Below are positions 17,696-26,893 of a DNA stretch of 64,000 nt, piece by piece (the first letter of the stretch is position 1; each line of letters begins with the position of its first letter). The notes under the pieces are model-generated. The model was not told the DNA's origin and did not search any database. It saw only the letters and a list, made by a program, of their open reading frames with translations. The position numbers were made by a program, and so were the translations under genes. This DNA comes from Citricoccus alkalitolerans (GTDB lineage Bacteria > Actinomycetota > Actinomycetes > Actinomycetales > Micrococcaceae): the NCBI RefSeq assembly GCF_039528175.1, contig NZ_BAAALH010000002.1, positions 620,001 through 684,000 on the forward strand, in the 5' to 3' direction.

Positions 17696-18337
17696 ATGCC
17701 CAACTATGTCCTGACGATCAACCAGCGTGATTCGCGGGAAGTCGGGGACATGGTCGGCGACCTGTTGCGATCGCTGCGGCCCGTGAGCACGGTGGTGCCA
17801 TTCCAGCGCTCCTTCGGCGACGAGGCCATCGGCATCGTGCCGGACGCCCGATCTGCCGTCGATGCCGCCATGCGGGCCCTGCGCCAGCGGCGCTGGAATG
17901 TGGGCATCGGTGTCGGCCCTGTGGGTCCGGCCAGCGCGGAGCACGGCGGTTCCCTGCCGGACACCCAGGTCATCCACGACGTCGGCGGGCCGGGGTTGGT
18001 CTACGCGCGGCGGGCGGTAGAGGAGGCGGCCAGGACCGGGACCCGCGTTCCGGTGGCCGTGGACGGCCCCGACGCGGACGTGGCCGAGGAGGCCGAGGCC
18101 GTGCTGCGACTCATCGGGCAGTTGGTGCTGACCCGCACTGATGCGGAATGGGCGGTACTCGACCTGCTGGTCCCGGGGGTCCGGGGACAGCAGAAGCCCG
18201 TGGCCGCCGAGCTCGGGATCACGGTGCAAGCCGTCTCCAAGGCGGTGCAGCGCTCCTTCTGGAATGAGGAGCACGCCTGCCGCCCAGCGGCCGAACGACT
18301 GCTCTCACTGGTGGACGCGGTCGAACTCCCGCGTTGA
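17696..18337 (+). CDS. SatD-like / winged-helix DNA-binding protein
   Basis: 213 residues. It begins with MPNYVLTINQRDSREVGDMV, the 'LTIDQRxS' opening typical of SatD-type proteins of Actinobacteria, and ends in a winged-helix segment, KPVAAELGITVQAVSKAVQRS, that looks like a DNA-recognition helix. The middle carries a GIGVGPVG turn. No partner SatE-like gene is nearby. The start at 17696 is chosen because homology begins there and a longer in-frame version reads through the flank of the assembly gap. Function unknown; regulator is an inference from the HTH. Confidence 0.65.
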   Translation: MPNYVLTINQRDSREVGDMVGDLLRSLRPVSTVVPFQRSFGDEAIGIVPDARSAVDAAMRALRQRRWNVGIGVGPVGPASAEHGGSLPDTQVIHDVGGPGLVYARRAVEEAARTGTRVPVAVDGPDADVAEEAEAVLRLIGQLVLTRTDAEWAVLDLLVPGVRGQQKPVAAELGITVQAVSKAVQRSFWNEEHACRPAAERLLSLVDAVELPR

Positions 18338-18360
18338 GGTTCTCCCTTGCTGACTGTCGG

Positions 18361-18405
18361 TCGACTCTGGGTGGGTGTCCGAGCCGGACACCCACCTGAG
18401 ATCGA
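18361..18405. terminator. Bidirectional hairpin between convergent genes
   Basis: GGTGGGTGTCCG (18370-18381) pairs perfectly with CGGACACCCACC (18385-18396) around the loop AGC; partly paired TCGA arms extend it. It lies between the SatD-like gene (+) and the HAD gene (-) that converge here. No U-run follows, as is common in high-GC Actinobacteria. Confidence 0.6.
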
Positions 18406-18432
18406 CTGAGGACGCCGTGGTAGTGAAGTGGA

Positions 18433-19356
18433 TCAGGTGAGCAGCGAGCGCAGGACGGCGGCGGCGCCGTTCTCACTGACGTTTCCGGTCACTTCATCGG
18501 CGACCTTGACGACCTCCGGCGGCGCCTGGCCCATGGCCACACCGCGGCCGGCCCATGCCAGCATCTCGATGTCGTTGCGACCGTCACCGACGGCCACCGT
18601 GTCGTCGATGTGCACGCCCAGGTGGTCGCGCAGGGCCTCCAGCCCGGACGCCTTGGTGACGCCGGCGGCGGCGATGTCCAGCCAGGCGGACCAGCCCACG
18701 GAGTACGTGACACCCTGCAGGCCGATGGATTCGACGGCCTCGCCGAATTCCTCGGCCGAGGAATCGGTCGAGAACACGACGAGGCGCACCGCGGTGGCCT
18801 CCATCAACTCCTCGAAGGTCACTCCCTCGGCCTGGACACCGAAGCTCATGTCCTGGAAGCGCTCGGTGGACAGGAAGCGTCCACGGTCGTCCTCGATGGC
18901 GTACTTCGCGCTCGGCAGGCGGTGGCGCAGGGAACGCAGAGCCGGCGCCGGGTCGAAGGTCCTGCGGTCGATGACCTCGTAGCCGGCCTCGAGGTCAGTG
19001 GACAGCTTCAGGGTGACGCCGCCGTTGCTGCAGACGCTGTGCCCCTGCTCCAAGCCGATGGTCTGGATGATCGGCAGGGTCGCCGCGAGCGATCGGCCCG
19101 TGGCGATGAGGACGTGGTGGCCTGCCTCGACCACGGCACGCGCGGCCTCCCGCACCTCATCGTCCATGTGGCCGTCGTGGTCCACGAGCGTTCCGTCCAC
19201 GTCCAGGCACACCATCTTGCGGGACTCGTTGCCGTGGGGCTGGTGGCCCGACGAGGTCATGTCCGAGGTGGGACGGTAGGTGGTCTGGAGGGAACCGGTG
19301 ATCGGGTTCCGGTCTTCATGCCGGTCTTCGGTGCCGGCGTTCCTTGAATTGAGCAT
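18433..19356 (-). CDS. HAD-superfamily hydrolase, Cof/type IIB
   Basis: About 307 residues. Phosphatase of the haloacid dehalogenase fold: motif I is MVCLDVDGTLVDHDG, motif II LIATGRSLA, SNGG follows, and motif IV is AVGDGRNDIEML with the metal-binding Asp pair; the Lys of motif III is in GVTKASGLEAL. The C2-type cap between them marks the sugar-phosphate/Cof group; the substrate cannot be told. The start is uncertain: TTG 19368, ATG 19356 and ATG 19260 are all in frame, and the conserved domain begins only near the last. A second member of the family is at 31819. Confidence 0.82.
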   Translation of the reverse strand: MLNSRNAGTEDRHEDRNPITGSLQTTYRPTSDMTSSGHQPHGNESRKMVCLDVDGTLVDHDGHMDDEVREAARAVVEAGHHVLIATGRSLAATLPIIQTIGLEQGHSVCSNGGVTLKLSTDLEAGYEVIDRRTFDPAPALRSLRHRLPSAKYAIEDDRGRFLSTERFQDMSFGVQAEGVTFEELMEATAVRLVVFSTDSSAEEFGEAVESIGLQGVTYSVGWSAWLDIAAAGVTKASGLEALRDHLGVHIDDTVAVGDGRNDIEMLAWAGRGVAMGQAPPEVVKVADEVTGNVSENGAAAVLRSLLT

Positions 19357-19487
19357 GCCCCTAGTCAAGCAGACCGCACGGACACGCAGTAGTCGGTTCC
19401 CTGTCGGCGGATGACGGGACGGTTAACACTCACAGGTTGTCCCCAGTGTGGACATCTTGTCCCCAGGGTGGATTCCATCCTGAGGGG

Positions 19488-20792
19488 CTACTTCGAGAGG
19501 ACCGGCAGGACCTCGAGGCCGCCCAGGTAGGGCCGCAGGGCCGCCGGAACGTTGACGGAGCCATCCGCATTCTGGTGGTTCTCCAGAATGGCCACGAGCC
19601 ACCGGGTGGTGGCCAGGGTGCCGTTGAGGGTGGCGACCATGCGCGTGCCGCCCTTGGAGCCGCTCTTGCCGCCTTCTCCGGCGGTCACGCGCTCACGGAT
19701 GTTCAGGCGGCGGGCCTGGAATGTGGTGCAGTTCGAGGTGGAGGTCAGCTCCCGGTACGTCTCCTGGGTGGGGACCCAGGCCTCACAGTCGAACTTGCGG
19801 GCGGCACTCATGCCGAGGTCGCCGGCGGCCGTGTCGATCACGCGGTAGGGCAGCTCGACCATGGCGAGCATCTGCTCCTCCCAGTCCAGGAGCCGGGCGT
19901 GCTCCTCGGCGGCGCGCTCCGTCGAGGTGTAGATGAACATCTCCAGTTTGTTGAACTGGTGCACGCGGATGATGCCGCGGGTGTCCTTGCCGGCAGAGCC
20001 CGCCTCGCGGCGGTAGCAGGTGGACCAACCGGCGTAGCGGATCGGCTCTTCCCCCAGTTCAAGGATCTCGTCCGCGTGATAGCCGGCCAGTGCGACCTCG
20101 GAGGTGCCGACCAGGTACAGGTCGTCCCGCTCGAGCTTGTAGATCTCGTCATCGTGCTCCACGTCGAAGCCCGTGCCCTGCATCGTCTCGGGACGTACCA
20201 GGGTGGGGGTCATCATGGGGATGAAGCCGTTCTTCAGGGCTAGGTCCAGGCCCATCTGCATCAGCGCCAGTTCCAGGCGGGCGCCCACCCCCTTGAGGAA
20301 GTAGAACCGGGACCCGGAGACCTTGGCACCGCGCTCCATGTCGATCGCGCCGATCAGCTCACCGATCTCCAGGTGATCCCGTGCGGCGAAGCCGTCGGCG
20401 GAGAAGTCCCGGATGGTGCCCACGGTCTTGATGGTGCTGAAGTCGTCCTCACCGCCGGCGGGCACGCCATCCTCGATGAGGTTCGGGAACCGGCGCTGCA
20501 GGCCGTCGAGCCGGGTCTTCGCCTCGTCTGAGGCGGCCTCGGCCGCCTTGACGTTGGCGGAGAGCTCCTTGACCTCTGCCAGCAACCGCTGCTTCTCTTC
20601 ACCCTTGGCGGCGGCGACCCGCTTGCCGAAGGCCTTCTGCTCGGCGCGGAGCTCCTCGAACGCCGTGATCGACGAACGGCGCTCCGCGTCGGCGGACACG
20701 ATCTGCTCGACGAGTGACTCGTCGGCGCCGCGTGCGCGCTGGGAGGCCACATAGAGGTCCGGGTTTTCAATGAGGTGCTTGACGTCGATCAC
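19488..20792 (-). CDS. serS: Seryl-tRNA synthetase
   Basis: Charges tRNA-Ser. The N-terminal coiled-coil arm runs from MIDVKHLIENPDLY through about residue 105; class II motifs follow: motif 2 around STCYRREAGSAGKDTRGIIRVHQF (core CYRREAGSAGKD) and motif 3 GTRMVATLNGTLATTRWLVAIL (core NGTLATTR). The full length of about 434 residues is normal. The start is GTG 20792 (reading VIDVKHL); another GTG two codons upstream gives only two additional residues. Transcribed away from the lipid kinase gene, with 75 bases between starts. Confidence 0.95.
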   Translation of the reverse strand: MIDVKHLIENPDLYVASQRARGADESLVEQIVSADAERRSSITAFEELRAEQKAFGKRVAAAKGEEKQRLLAEVKELSANVKAAEAASDEAKTRLDGLQRRFPNLIEDGVPAGGEDDFSTIKTVGTIRDFSADGFAARDHLEIGELIGAIDMERGAKVSGSRFYFLKGVGARLELALMQMGLDLALKNGFIPMMTPTLVRPETMQGTGFDVEHDDEIYKLERDDLYLVGTSEVALAGYHADEILELGEEPIRYAGWSTCYRREAGSAGKDTRGIIRVHQFNKLEMFIYTSTERAAEEHARLLDWEEQMLAMVELPYRVIDTAAGDLGMSAARKFDCEAWVPTQETYRELTSTSNCTTFQARRLNIRERVTAGEGGKSGSKGGTRMVATLNGTLATTRWLVAILENHQNADGSVNVPAALRPYLGGLEVLPVLSK

Positions 20793-20867
20793 GCACACCA
20801 GCCTAGCCAGTCTCCGGCCGCGTCACTGCAGGATGGCGATGCCGGGCCTCCCCGTAGACTGCTGCTC

Positions 20868-22100
20868 ATGCCCGTTGAACTGGTCCTGGTCATCATCGCC
20901 CTCGTCCTCGTGGTGGCCGCGCTGGCTTTCGCCACGGGGCTCTGGACCGGGCAGCGGCGCCTGCGCCATCGTATGGACCGCCTCGACGGCCAGGTCACCT
21001 CGCTGCACGGCAACGTCCAGACCCTGCCGGGCCGGATGGACGACCTCAACGGCAGAGTCCAGGCCCTGGACGGGCAGGTCAGCGAGATCGCTGACGCACC
21101 CCTGGTGGCTCGCGCCATGGACCACCCCCAGCGCGTTGCCCTCGTGCTCAACCCGTCCAAGAACGGGGCGGACCGCATCCGCGCGAAGGCCACTGCCGCC
21201 GTCGCCGAGGCCGGACTGCCCGAGCTGAAGGTCTACGAGACCACCGTGGAGGACCCAGGCCAGAAGATGGCGCGGGATGCCATCCGGGACGGCGCCGACG
21301 TCGTGATCGCCGCAGGTGGCGACGGCACGGTGCGGTTCGTGGCCGAGGAACTGGCCGGGACCGACGTCGCGCTGGCGCTCGTGCCGATGGGCACCGGCAA
21401 CCTGCTGGCGCGGAATCTCAAGCTGCCGTTGGACGACCACCAGGCCTGCATCAACACGGCCATCCACGGGTCCACGCGCGAGATCGACTCCGTCACCATC
21501 AAGCTTGAGGGCACCGACGGCGAGGTCAAGAAGAACACCTTCCTGGTGATCGCCGGCGCGGGCATCGACGCGGAGGTCATGGGTGACACCCGTGATGACC
21601 TCAAGGCTCGGGCCGGCTGGCTGGCCTACGGTGAGGCGGGCATGCGCCACCTGGCCGGCAAGCGCAAGGAGATCTCCGTCTCCCTCGACGGCGGCGCCCC
21701 CCAGCGGCGCAAGGTCCGGTCCGTGATGGTCGCCAACTGTGGCGAGCTCACCGCGGGAATGGACTTCATCCCGGACGCCCGGTTCGACGACGGCCTGCTG
21801 GACGTGGTCATGCTCTCCCCGCGCCATGTGGGCGACTGGGTCCGCATCGCCGCCAAGACGCTGTCCAAGTCCACCACGGAGATCCCCGTGATGGAGACCC
21901 ACCAGGCGACCCGGTGCCGTGTGGTGCTGCACGAGCCGATGGTCGCCCAGCTCGACGGTGACGCGATCATGGAGGTCAAGGTCATCGACGCGCGGGTCAA
22001 GCCGGATTCCCTGCGGGTGCAGATGCCGGCCACGGACGTGCCGGACTCGGCCGCCGCCCCGGCCATGCGGCCGGAGGCCGTCCCGGAGGCGGCGGACTGA
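20868..22100 (+). CDS. Diacylglycerol kinase-family lipid kinase with N-terminal membrane anchor
   Basis: 410 residues. An N-terminal helix (LVLVIIALVLVVAALAFATG) is followed by a heptad-like segment with three related turns (LDGQVTSLHGNVQTL, DLNGRVQALDGQVS) that suggests a short coiled coil. The catalytic DAGK_cat domain begins with VALVLNPSKNGAD; VIAAGGDGTVRFVAEEL is the nucleotide-binding GGDGT motif and LVPMGTGNLLARNLKLP the next block. The family phosphorylates diacylglycerol or related lipids; the exact lipid is unknown. The anchor and coiled coil before the kinase domain are unusual compared with the plain DgkB form. Convergent with pheA, 3 bases apart. Confidence 0.87.
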   Translation: MPVELVLVIIALVLVVAALAFATGLWTGQRRLRHRMDRLDGQVTSLHGNVQTLPGRMDDLNGRVQALDGQVSEIADAPLVARAMDHPQRVALVLNPSKNGADRIRAKATAAVAEAGLPELKVYETTVEDPGQKMARDAIRDGADVVIAAGGDGTVRFVAEELAGTDVALALVPMGTGNLLARNLKLPLDDHQACINTAIHGSTREIDSVTIKLEGTDGEVKKNTFLVIAGAGIDAEVMGDTRDDLKARAGWLAYGEAGMRHLAGKRKEISVSLDGGAPQRRKVRSVMVANCGELTAGMDFIPDARFDDGLLDVVMLSPRHVGDWVRIAAKTLSKSTTEIPVMETHQATRCRVVLHEPMVAQLDGDAIMEVKVIDARVKPDSLRVQMPATDVPDSAAAPAMRPEAVPEAAD

Positions 22101-22103
22101 GCC

Positions 22104-23099
22104 CTACCGCTCCATGATGGCCGTGACCCACTCCTGCCCGGCCCGGTAGGCCGCATCCTGGGTGTGCGCCGGGATCGAGTACTTCAGCTTGTCGGCACGG
22201 GGGTAGGACCCGAGAAAGCGGATGCCGGGGATCATCCGGTACAGGGCGGCGAGCGCGGCCTTCACCCGCTCCTCGGCCACATGGCCCTCGAAGTCGATCG
22301 AGAAGAAGTAACTGCCCAGGCCGGCCCCGGTGGGACGGGACTCGATCCGCGAGAGGTTGATTCCGCGCGTCGAGAACTGGTCGAGGATGTCCATCAGCGC
22401 GCCGGGGTGGTCCTCCGGCAGTGGCACGACGACGGTCGTCTTGTCCGAGCCCGTCGGCGCCGGCACGGGGCCCGGGCGGGAGACGAGGACGAACCGGGTC
22501 ACGGCACCGGCCGTGTCCTCGATGGCCGAGGCCAGCACGGGCAGGCCGGTCTGCTCCGCCACGAGCGGCGCACAGACGGCGGCATCGTAGGTCGTGGAGT
22601 CGTCGAGCAGGCCCCGGGCCGCGCCGGCGGTCGAGTTGCCCGGGACGAACTCCGCCTGGGGGATGTGGGCCGCGGCCCAGTTGCGCACCTGCGCCCAGCC
22701 GTGGGTGTGGGTGGAGACCGTCCGGATCTCGTTCAGCTGAAGCTGACGCCGGCCGACCAGCACGAAGCTGATCGGCACGAGGATCTCCCGCCGGATCTGC
22801 AGGTTGTCGTCCGCGGCGATGTCATCCAGGGTGGCGGTGACGCCGCCCTCCACAGAGTTCTCGATCGGCACCACGGCAAAGTCGGCGGTGCCGTCGCGGA
22901 CCTCCGCGAGCGCTGTGATCACCGAGCCGACAGGGTCGCACTGGGCTCCCTTGGTGTCCGGGACCTGGCGCAGGGCCGCCTCCGTGAAGGTCCCGGCGGG
23001 GCCGAGGTAGACGTACCGCGCACGCTCGGTGCCCGTTTCGCCCGGGGTGGGCGAGCCGGCGTCGTACGTGGGTTCGGCCGGCGGAACAGCAGCGTTCAC
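22104..23099 (-). CDS. pheA: Prephenate dehydratase
   Basis: 331 residues. Makes phenylpyruvate for phenylalanine synthesis. The catalytic domain starts at YVYLGPAGTFTEAAL; VPIENSVEGGV, STHTHGWAQVRNW and AVTRFVLVSR (with the catalytic TRF) are typical. A C-terminal ACT domain has HPGALMDILDQFSTRGINLSRIESRP (core INLSRIESRPTG), the phenylalanine-binding ESRP motif, so feedback inhibition is expected. The GTG start overlaps the rhodanese stop by 4 bases. Confidence 0.94.
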   Translation of the reverse strand: MNAAVPPAEPTYDAGSPTPGETGTERARYVYLGPAGTFTEAALRQVPDTKGAQCDPVGSVITALAEVRDGTADFAVVPIENSVEGGVTATLDDIAADDNLQIRREILVPISFVLVGRRQLQLNEIRTVSTHTHGWAQVRNWAAAHIPQAEFVPGNSTAGAARGLLDDSTTYDAAVCAPLVAEQTGLPVLASAIEDTAGAVTRFVLVSRPGPVPAPTGSDKTTVVVPLPEDHPGALMDILDQFSTRGINLSRIESRPTGAGLGSYFFSIDFEGHVAEERVKAALAALYRMIPGIRFLGSYPRADKLKYSIPAHTQDAAYRAGQEWVTAIMER

Positions 23100-23422
23100 T
23101 TGACGGTCGGCTCGGCTCCGCCGTCCGCCTCCATGGGCCGTTCGGACTCGAGCCAGGCACCGGAGCCGCCGGCGATGTTGATGGCGGAGTAACCGCGGTC
23201 CACCATGAATCCGGCCGCGCGCATGGAGCGGCCGCCGGTTCGGCAGATCACGTAGTAGTCGGTGTCCGGGTCCAGCTCCTCGATCCGCTCGGGCAGCTCA
23301 CCGAGGGGGATGTGCAGGGCGCCGGCAGCGCGGCCCAGGACCCATTCATCATCCTCCCGGACATCGAGGATGGTGGCGTTCTCGGGGACGTCGCCGACTG
23401 GGACGGTTTCGAACATGCTCAT
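23096..23422 (-). CDS. Rhodanese-like domain protein
   Basis: 108 residues, one rhodanese domain: ATILDVREDDEWVLGRAAGALHIPLGEL (core ILDVREDDEW), DYYVICRTGGRSMRAA with the active-site Cys followed by a six-residue loop RTGGRS, and YSAINIAGGSGAW. It probably carries sulfur as a persulfide; the acceptor is unknown. The start at 23422 (MSMFE) marks the beginning of the domain. Coupled to pheA by a 4-base overlap, although no metabolic link is evident. Confidence 0.88.
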   Translation of the reverse strand: MSMFETVPVGDVPENATILDVREDDEWVLGRAAGALHIPLGELPERIEELDPDTDYYVICRTGGRSMRAAGFMVDRGYSAINIAGGSGAWLESERPMEADGGAEPTVK

Positions 23423-23503
23423 GGTGACCAGCCTATCGAGGGGGGCGGACGGCTGGAACCATGCGACCCGGCGTCGCCCGATGGCGCTCGTTACAGTGGG
23501 GGG

Positions 23504-24913
23504 ATGAACCACCCGGATACCCCCGCCGATGCGACCGGCTCCAACCTGGATGGCCTGACCGCCCTGCAATTGCGGGACGCCCTGGCGGCCGGGGAGGAGT
23601 CCGCCGTCGCCGTCACGCGGCACTTCCTGGCCGTGACCGAGGGGCGCAACCCCGAACTGGGGGCGTTCATCACCTTCGACCCGGAGGCAGCCCTCCAGCG
23701 CGCCGAGGAGCTGGACTGGCGCTTCGCCGACGCCGGCGTCACCGGTTCCCTGCACGGATTGCCATTGGCGTTCAAGGACCTGGTGGACGTGGCCGGGATG
23801 CGCACCTCGTACGGCTCCCGCGTGACGGCGCAGGCCCCCGTGGCCACAGAGGACGACCCGCTGGCGGCCGCACTGCACGCCGCCGGGGCCCTCTCCACCG
23901 GCAAGACCACCGTTCCGGAGTTCGGCCTGCCCTGCCACTCGGAGAACCTCATCTCCGCCCCGGCGCGCAATCCGCTCGACCCGGAACGCACCGCGGGCGG
24001 CTCCACGGGCGGTGGTGCCGCGGCCGTGGCGGCCGGCATGCTGCCGTTCGCCCCCGGGAGCGACGGCGGCGGGTCCATCCGCATCCCGGCGGCGGCCTGC
24101 GGACTGGTGGGCCTGAAACCGGGGCGGGGGACCGTTCCCACCGATCAGCAGGACGACTCGGTGCGAAACCTCACGGTCTCGGGGCCGTTGGCGCGCAACG
24201 CCGCGGACGCCGCCCTGTTGTACGACGCCATGCTGGGCGGCCCCGGCGGCGAGGGTCGAAGCCTGCCGCGGGCCCTGGAGGCCGCGTCGGGACAACTGCG
24301 CATCGGGTACTCCACCGCCTCCCCCTTCTCCCCGGACCTGGACATCACGCTGGCCCGGCCGGCCGTGGACGCCCTCACCGCCGCCGCCGCGGCTCTGGGC
24401 CGGGACGGGCACGAGGTGGTGGAGGCCGACCTCTCCTACGCGACCGGGTACCACCGGGATTTCCGCACCGTATGGACGTCGGCCCTGACCAAGGTCCCCC
24501 TGCCGGAGGGGGCAGAGCCTCTCCTCGGGCCGCTATCCGCCCACTTCCTGGAGCTGGCCCGGGGCTACTCCGAGGACCACCTCGTCACCTCGGTGGGACG
24601 CCTGACCGACTGGGCCGCCGATGCCCGCCGTCAGCTGGCCGCGCACGATGTGGTGCTGACGCCGGTCCTGGCCTTCGCCCCGCCGGCGATCGGCACGTTC
24701 ACCGCCCTGCCCCCGGCCGAGGACTACGAGCTGCAGTGCCGGTTCACGCCGTACACGTCCATGGTCAACGTCATGGGGCTGCCGGCCATCTCCGTCCCCG
24801 TACTACGGGACGCGGACGGGTTCAGCTGGTCCGTCCAGGCCATTGGCCGGCCCGGAACGGAGGGCCCCTTGCTGGCGCTGGCCGCCCGGATGGAACAGTT
24901 GCTGGCCGGTTAG
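23504..24913 (+). CDS. Amidase (amidase-signature family)
   Basis: 469 residues. Ser-cisSer-Lys hydrolase: the Lys is in LPLAFKDLVDVAG, the cis-Ser in AGGSTGGGAAAVAAGM and the nucleophile in GSDGGGSIRIPAA. In the first serine motif the usual GGSSGG is GGSTGG; the second Ser is replaced by Thr, a tolerated change. The family includes GatA, but no gatB/gatC neighbour exists here, so a generic amide hydrolase is likely; the substrate is unknown. The ATG at 23504 follows GTGGGGGG. Convergent with the DUF4190 gene. Confidence 0.9.
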   Translation: MNHPDTPADATGSNLDGLTALQLRDALAAGEESAVAVTRHFLAVTEGRNPELGAFITFDPEAALQRAEELDWRFADAGVTGSLHGLPLAFKDLVDVAGMRTSYGSRVTAQAPVATEDDPLAAALHAAGALSTGKTTVPEFGLPCHSENLISAPARNPLDPERTAGGSTGGGAAAVAAGMLPFAPGSDGGGSIRIPAAACGLVGLKPGRGTVPTDQQDDSVRNLTVSGPLARNAADAALLYDAMLGGPGGEGRSLPRALEAASGQLRIGYSTASPFSPDLDITLARPAVDALTAAAAALGRDGHEVVEADLSYATGYHRDFRTVWTSALTKVPLPEGAEPLLGPLSAHFLELARGYSEDHLVTSVGRLTDWAADARRQLAAHDVVLTPVLAFAPPAIGTFTALPPAEDYELQCRFTPYTSMVNVMGLPAISVPVLRDADGFSWSVQAIGRPGTEGPLLALAARMEQLLAG

Positions 24914-24919
24914 ACCCGG

Positions 24920-25555
24920 TCAGACGAAGAGCAGCGCCATGAATCCGAGAACGGCGAGGAGCGTGAACCCGGTCATCAGATAGCCCATGACCAGTCCGGC
25001 GATCGCGAAACCCCGGCCCTGACGGTCGCGGTGCAAGCTGAGGTGGCCGAGGATGACCGCCAGGATCTGGGGCACGAAGAGGAAGCCGCCGGTCACCACG
25101 CCGACGATGCCCAACACCATGGATGCCACGGCCAAGCCGGTGGGCTGGGCCGAATGGCCTGCCGATGGGAACGGGCTGCCCGCTTGACGACCGGACGCGT
25201 CCCACGGTCCCGTGTGGCCCGGGCGTGGGCCGTAGGGGTTTCCGGCCCCGCTCTGGCCGTAGGGTCCGCTCTGTCCGGACGGAGTGCCCTGACCTGACGG
25301 ATTGGCGATGACCGGATAGTCACCCTGGATAGGGTACTGGCCCTGGCCATTGCCGTAGGGGCCGGCCAGGGGCTGGTCTGCGTAGGGGTTGCGCGCGGCG
25401 GCCTCGTGGCCGGGTGCCTGCCGAGGATCGGCGGGCGTGGCCGGTGCGGAGGGGTCCGAGTACCAGGAGGGGTGTTGCGGGTCATTGAACGGACGGTTGC
25501 CGTCCGACGACTCGGACGGCTGGCCACCGTGCTGACGTGCGTCCCGATCGGACAT
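24920..25555 (-). CDS. DUF4190 domain membrane protein
   Basis: 211 residues. The first 130 are disordered and rich in Pro, Gly, Gln and Tyr, with loose NPY/GPYG repeats. The C-terminal DUF4190 domain has two membrane helices: LAVASMVLGIVGVVTGGFLF followed by the typical PQILAVILGHLSL, then FAIAGLVMGYLMTGFTLLAV. The function of the family is unknown. The ATG at 25555 has AAGGGGAG just upstream, which settles the start; an extended in-frame version has no support. Confidence 0.8.
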   Translation of the reverse strand: MSDRDARQHGGQPSESSDGNRPFNDPQHPSWYSDPSAPATPADPRQAPGHEAAARNPYADQPLAGPYGNGQGQYPIQGDYPVIANPSGQGTPSGQSGPYGQSGAGNPYGPRPGHTGPWDASGRQAGSPFPSAGHSAQPTGLAVASMVLGIVGVVTGGFLFVPQILAVILGHLSLHRDRQGRGFAIAGLVMGYLMTGFTLLAVLGFMALLFV

Positions 25556-25763
25556 GGCTCCCCTTGGCTCTTCGACTGGTGCGGGCCCGCCCGGATGCTG
25601 GGCGAGCCAGCCGCCGGAGGGCGGGATGATGAGCATCAGTCTACGGAACGGATCGGGCACCGTCCCGGTCGCCGCCGATCCCTATCGTGTCCGCGCCCGC
25701 ATGCAGGATGATCGAGACCGCAGGGCCGGACCGTCCGACGCTGGCGGCAACGGGAGGGATTCG

Positions 25764-26840
25764 ATGACGATGTTCACGGCGACCACGCCTCGCGATATCG
25801 ATGCTGCACCGGGGTATCGACGCCGCTGCGCCGTGCCCCCGTATCTGCTGGAGCACTTGTCTCGGCACCGGCCGCCGGTCGCCGTCGCGAGGACCCTGGG
25901 ACTGGATGAACAGGTCCGCGAGCGGCGACACCGTGGGGCCCTGCCGGAGCGCGCCCTCGCCGCCCCGGCGGGCACCCTGGATCGCACGATCTCGGATGCG
26001 GAGAACACCGAGGAGCTCCCGGGCAGGACCGTGCGAACGGAGGGACAGCCACCGGTGGAGGACGTGTCCGTCAACGAGGCCTATGACGGGATCGGCTCCG
26101 TGCACGCGTTCCTCGAGGAGGTCTACCGGCAGTCCTCCCTGGACGGGACCGGGCTGGGACTGCTCGCGACCGTCCACTATGGCCAGCGCTATGACAACGC
26201 GTTCTGGGACGGGACGCAAATGGTGTTCGGGGACGGCGACGGTGAGGTCTTCACGGGCTTCACGCCTTCGGTGTCCGTGATCGCCCACGAGCTCGCGCAC
26301 GGGCTGATGCAGTATTCCTCGGACCTGCTCTACGAAGGCCAGTCCGGTGCCCTGAACGAGTCCTTCTCCGACGTGCTCGGCGTCCTGGTGGACCAGTACG
26401 CGCAGGGCCAGACGGCCGAGCAGGCCAGTTGGCTGATCGGCTCGGAGATCTTCGGTGAGGGCGTCCAGGCTGACGGACTGCGCTCCATGGCCGCGCCGGG
26501 GACCGCCTATGATGACCCGCGGTTGGGGCGGGATCCGCAACCGGCGCACATGGACGACTACGTGGAGACTACGGCGGACTACGGCGGGGTGCACCTGAAC
26601 TCCGGCATCCCCAACAAGGCCTTCCACCTCGCGGCGATGGCCCTCGGCGGACACTCCTGGGAGCGGGCAGGGCAGGTCTGGTTCGATGTCGTCACAGGCG
26701 AGTCGCTGCCTCGGGATGCCGACTTCGTCAGCTTCGCAGGGGCCACCGTGCTGATGGCCGGGGAGCGATTCGACGAGGCCGTGGCCACGGCGATCCGAGA
26801 CGCCTGGGAGCAGGTCGGGGTCCTGGCGGCCCGGTCCTGA
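25764..26840 (+). CDS. Protealysin-like M4 metalloprotease
   Basis: 358 residues. Thermolysin-fold peptidase: zinc motif HELAH in VIAHELAHGLMQYSSDLLYEG (core HELAHGLMQY), third ligand in LNESFSDVLG, and the proton-donor His in YGGVHLNSGIPNKAFHLAA (core GGVHLNSGIPNKAF). The short N-terminal part (CAVPPYLLEHL and on) is the protealysin-type propeptide rather than the long FTP/PepSY propeptide of secreted thermolysins, and there is no signal peptide, so it is probably synthesised as a cytoplasmic precursor. The ATG at 25764 follows GGGAGGGA. The next gene encodes its probable inhibitor. Confidence 0.9.
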   Translation: MTMFTATTPRDIDAAPGYRRRCAVPPYLLEHLSRHRPPVAVARTLGLDEQVRERRHRGALPERALAAPAGTLDRTISDAENTEELPGRTVRTEGQPPVEDVSVNEAYDGIGSVHAFLEEVYRQSSLDGTGLGLLATVHYGQRYDNAFWDGTQMVFGDGDGEVFTGFTPSVSVIAHELAHGLMQYSSDLLYEGQSGALNESFSDVLGVLVDQYAQGQTAEQASWLIGSEIFGEGVQADGLRSMAAPGTAYDDPRLGRDPQPAHMDDYVETTADYGGVHLNSGIPNKAFHLAAMALGGHSWERAGQVWFDVVTGESLPRDADFVSFAGATVLMAGERFDEAVATAIRDAWEQVGVLAARS

Positions 26841-26893
26841 CCGGCGGCCCCGGATCAACCGGCACCGGCAGCCCCCCTGCGTAGGCTTGCACC

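Noticed and set aside
23461..24942. 493-residue Arg/Gly-rich reading frame on the plus strand
   Set aside because: Second frame of the amidase gene; the frame of 23504-24913 has all catalytic motifs.
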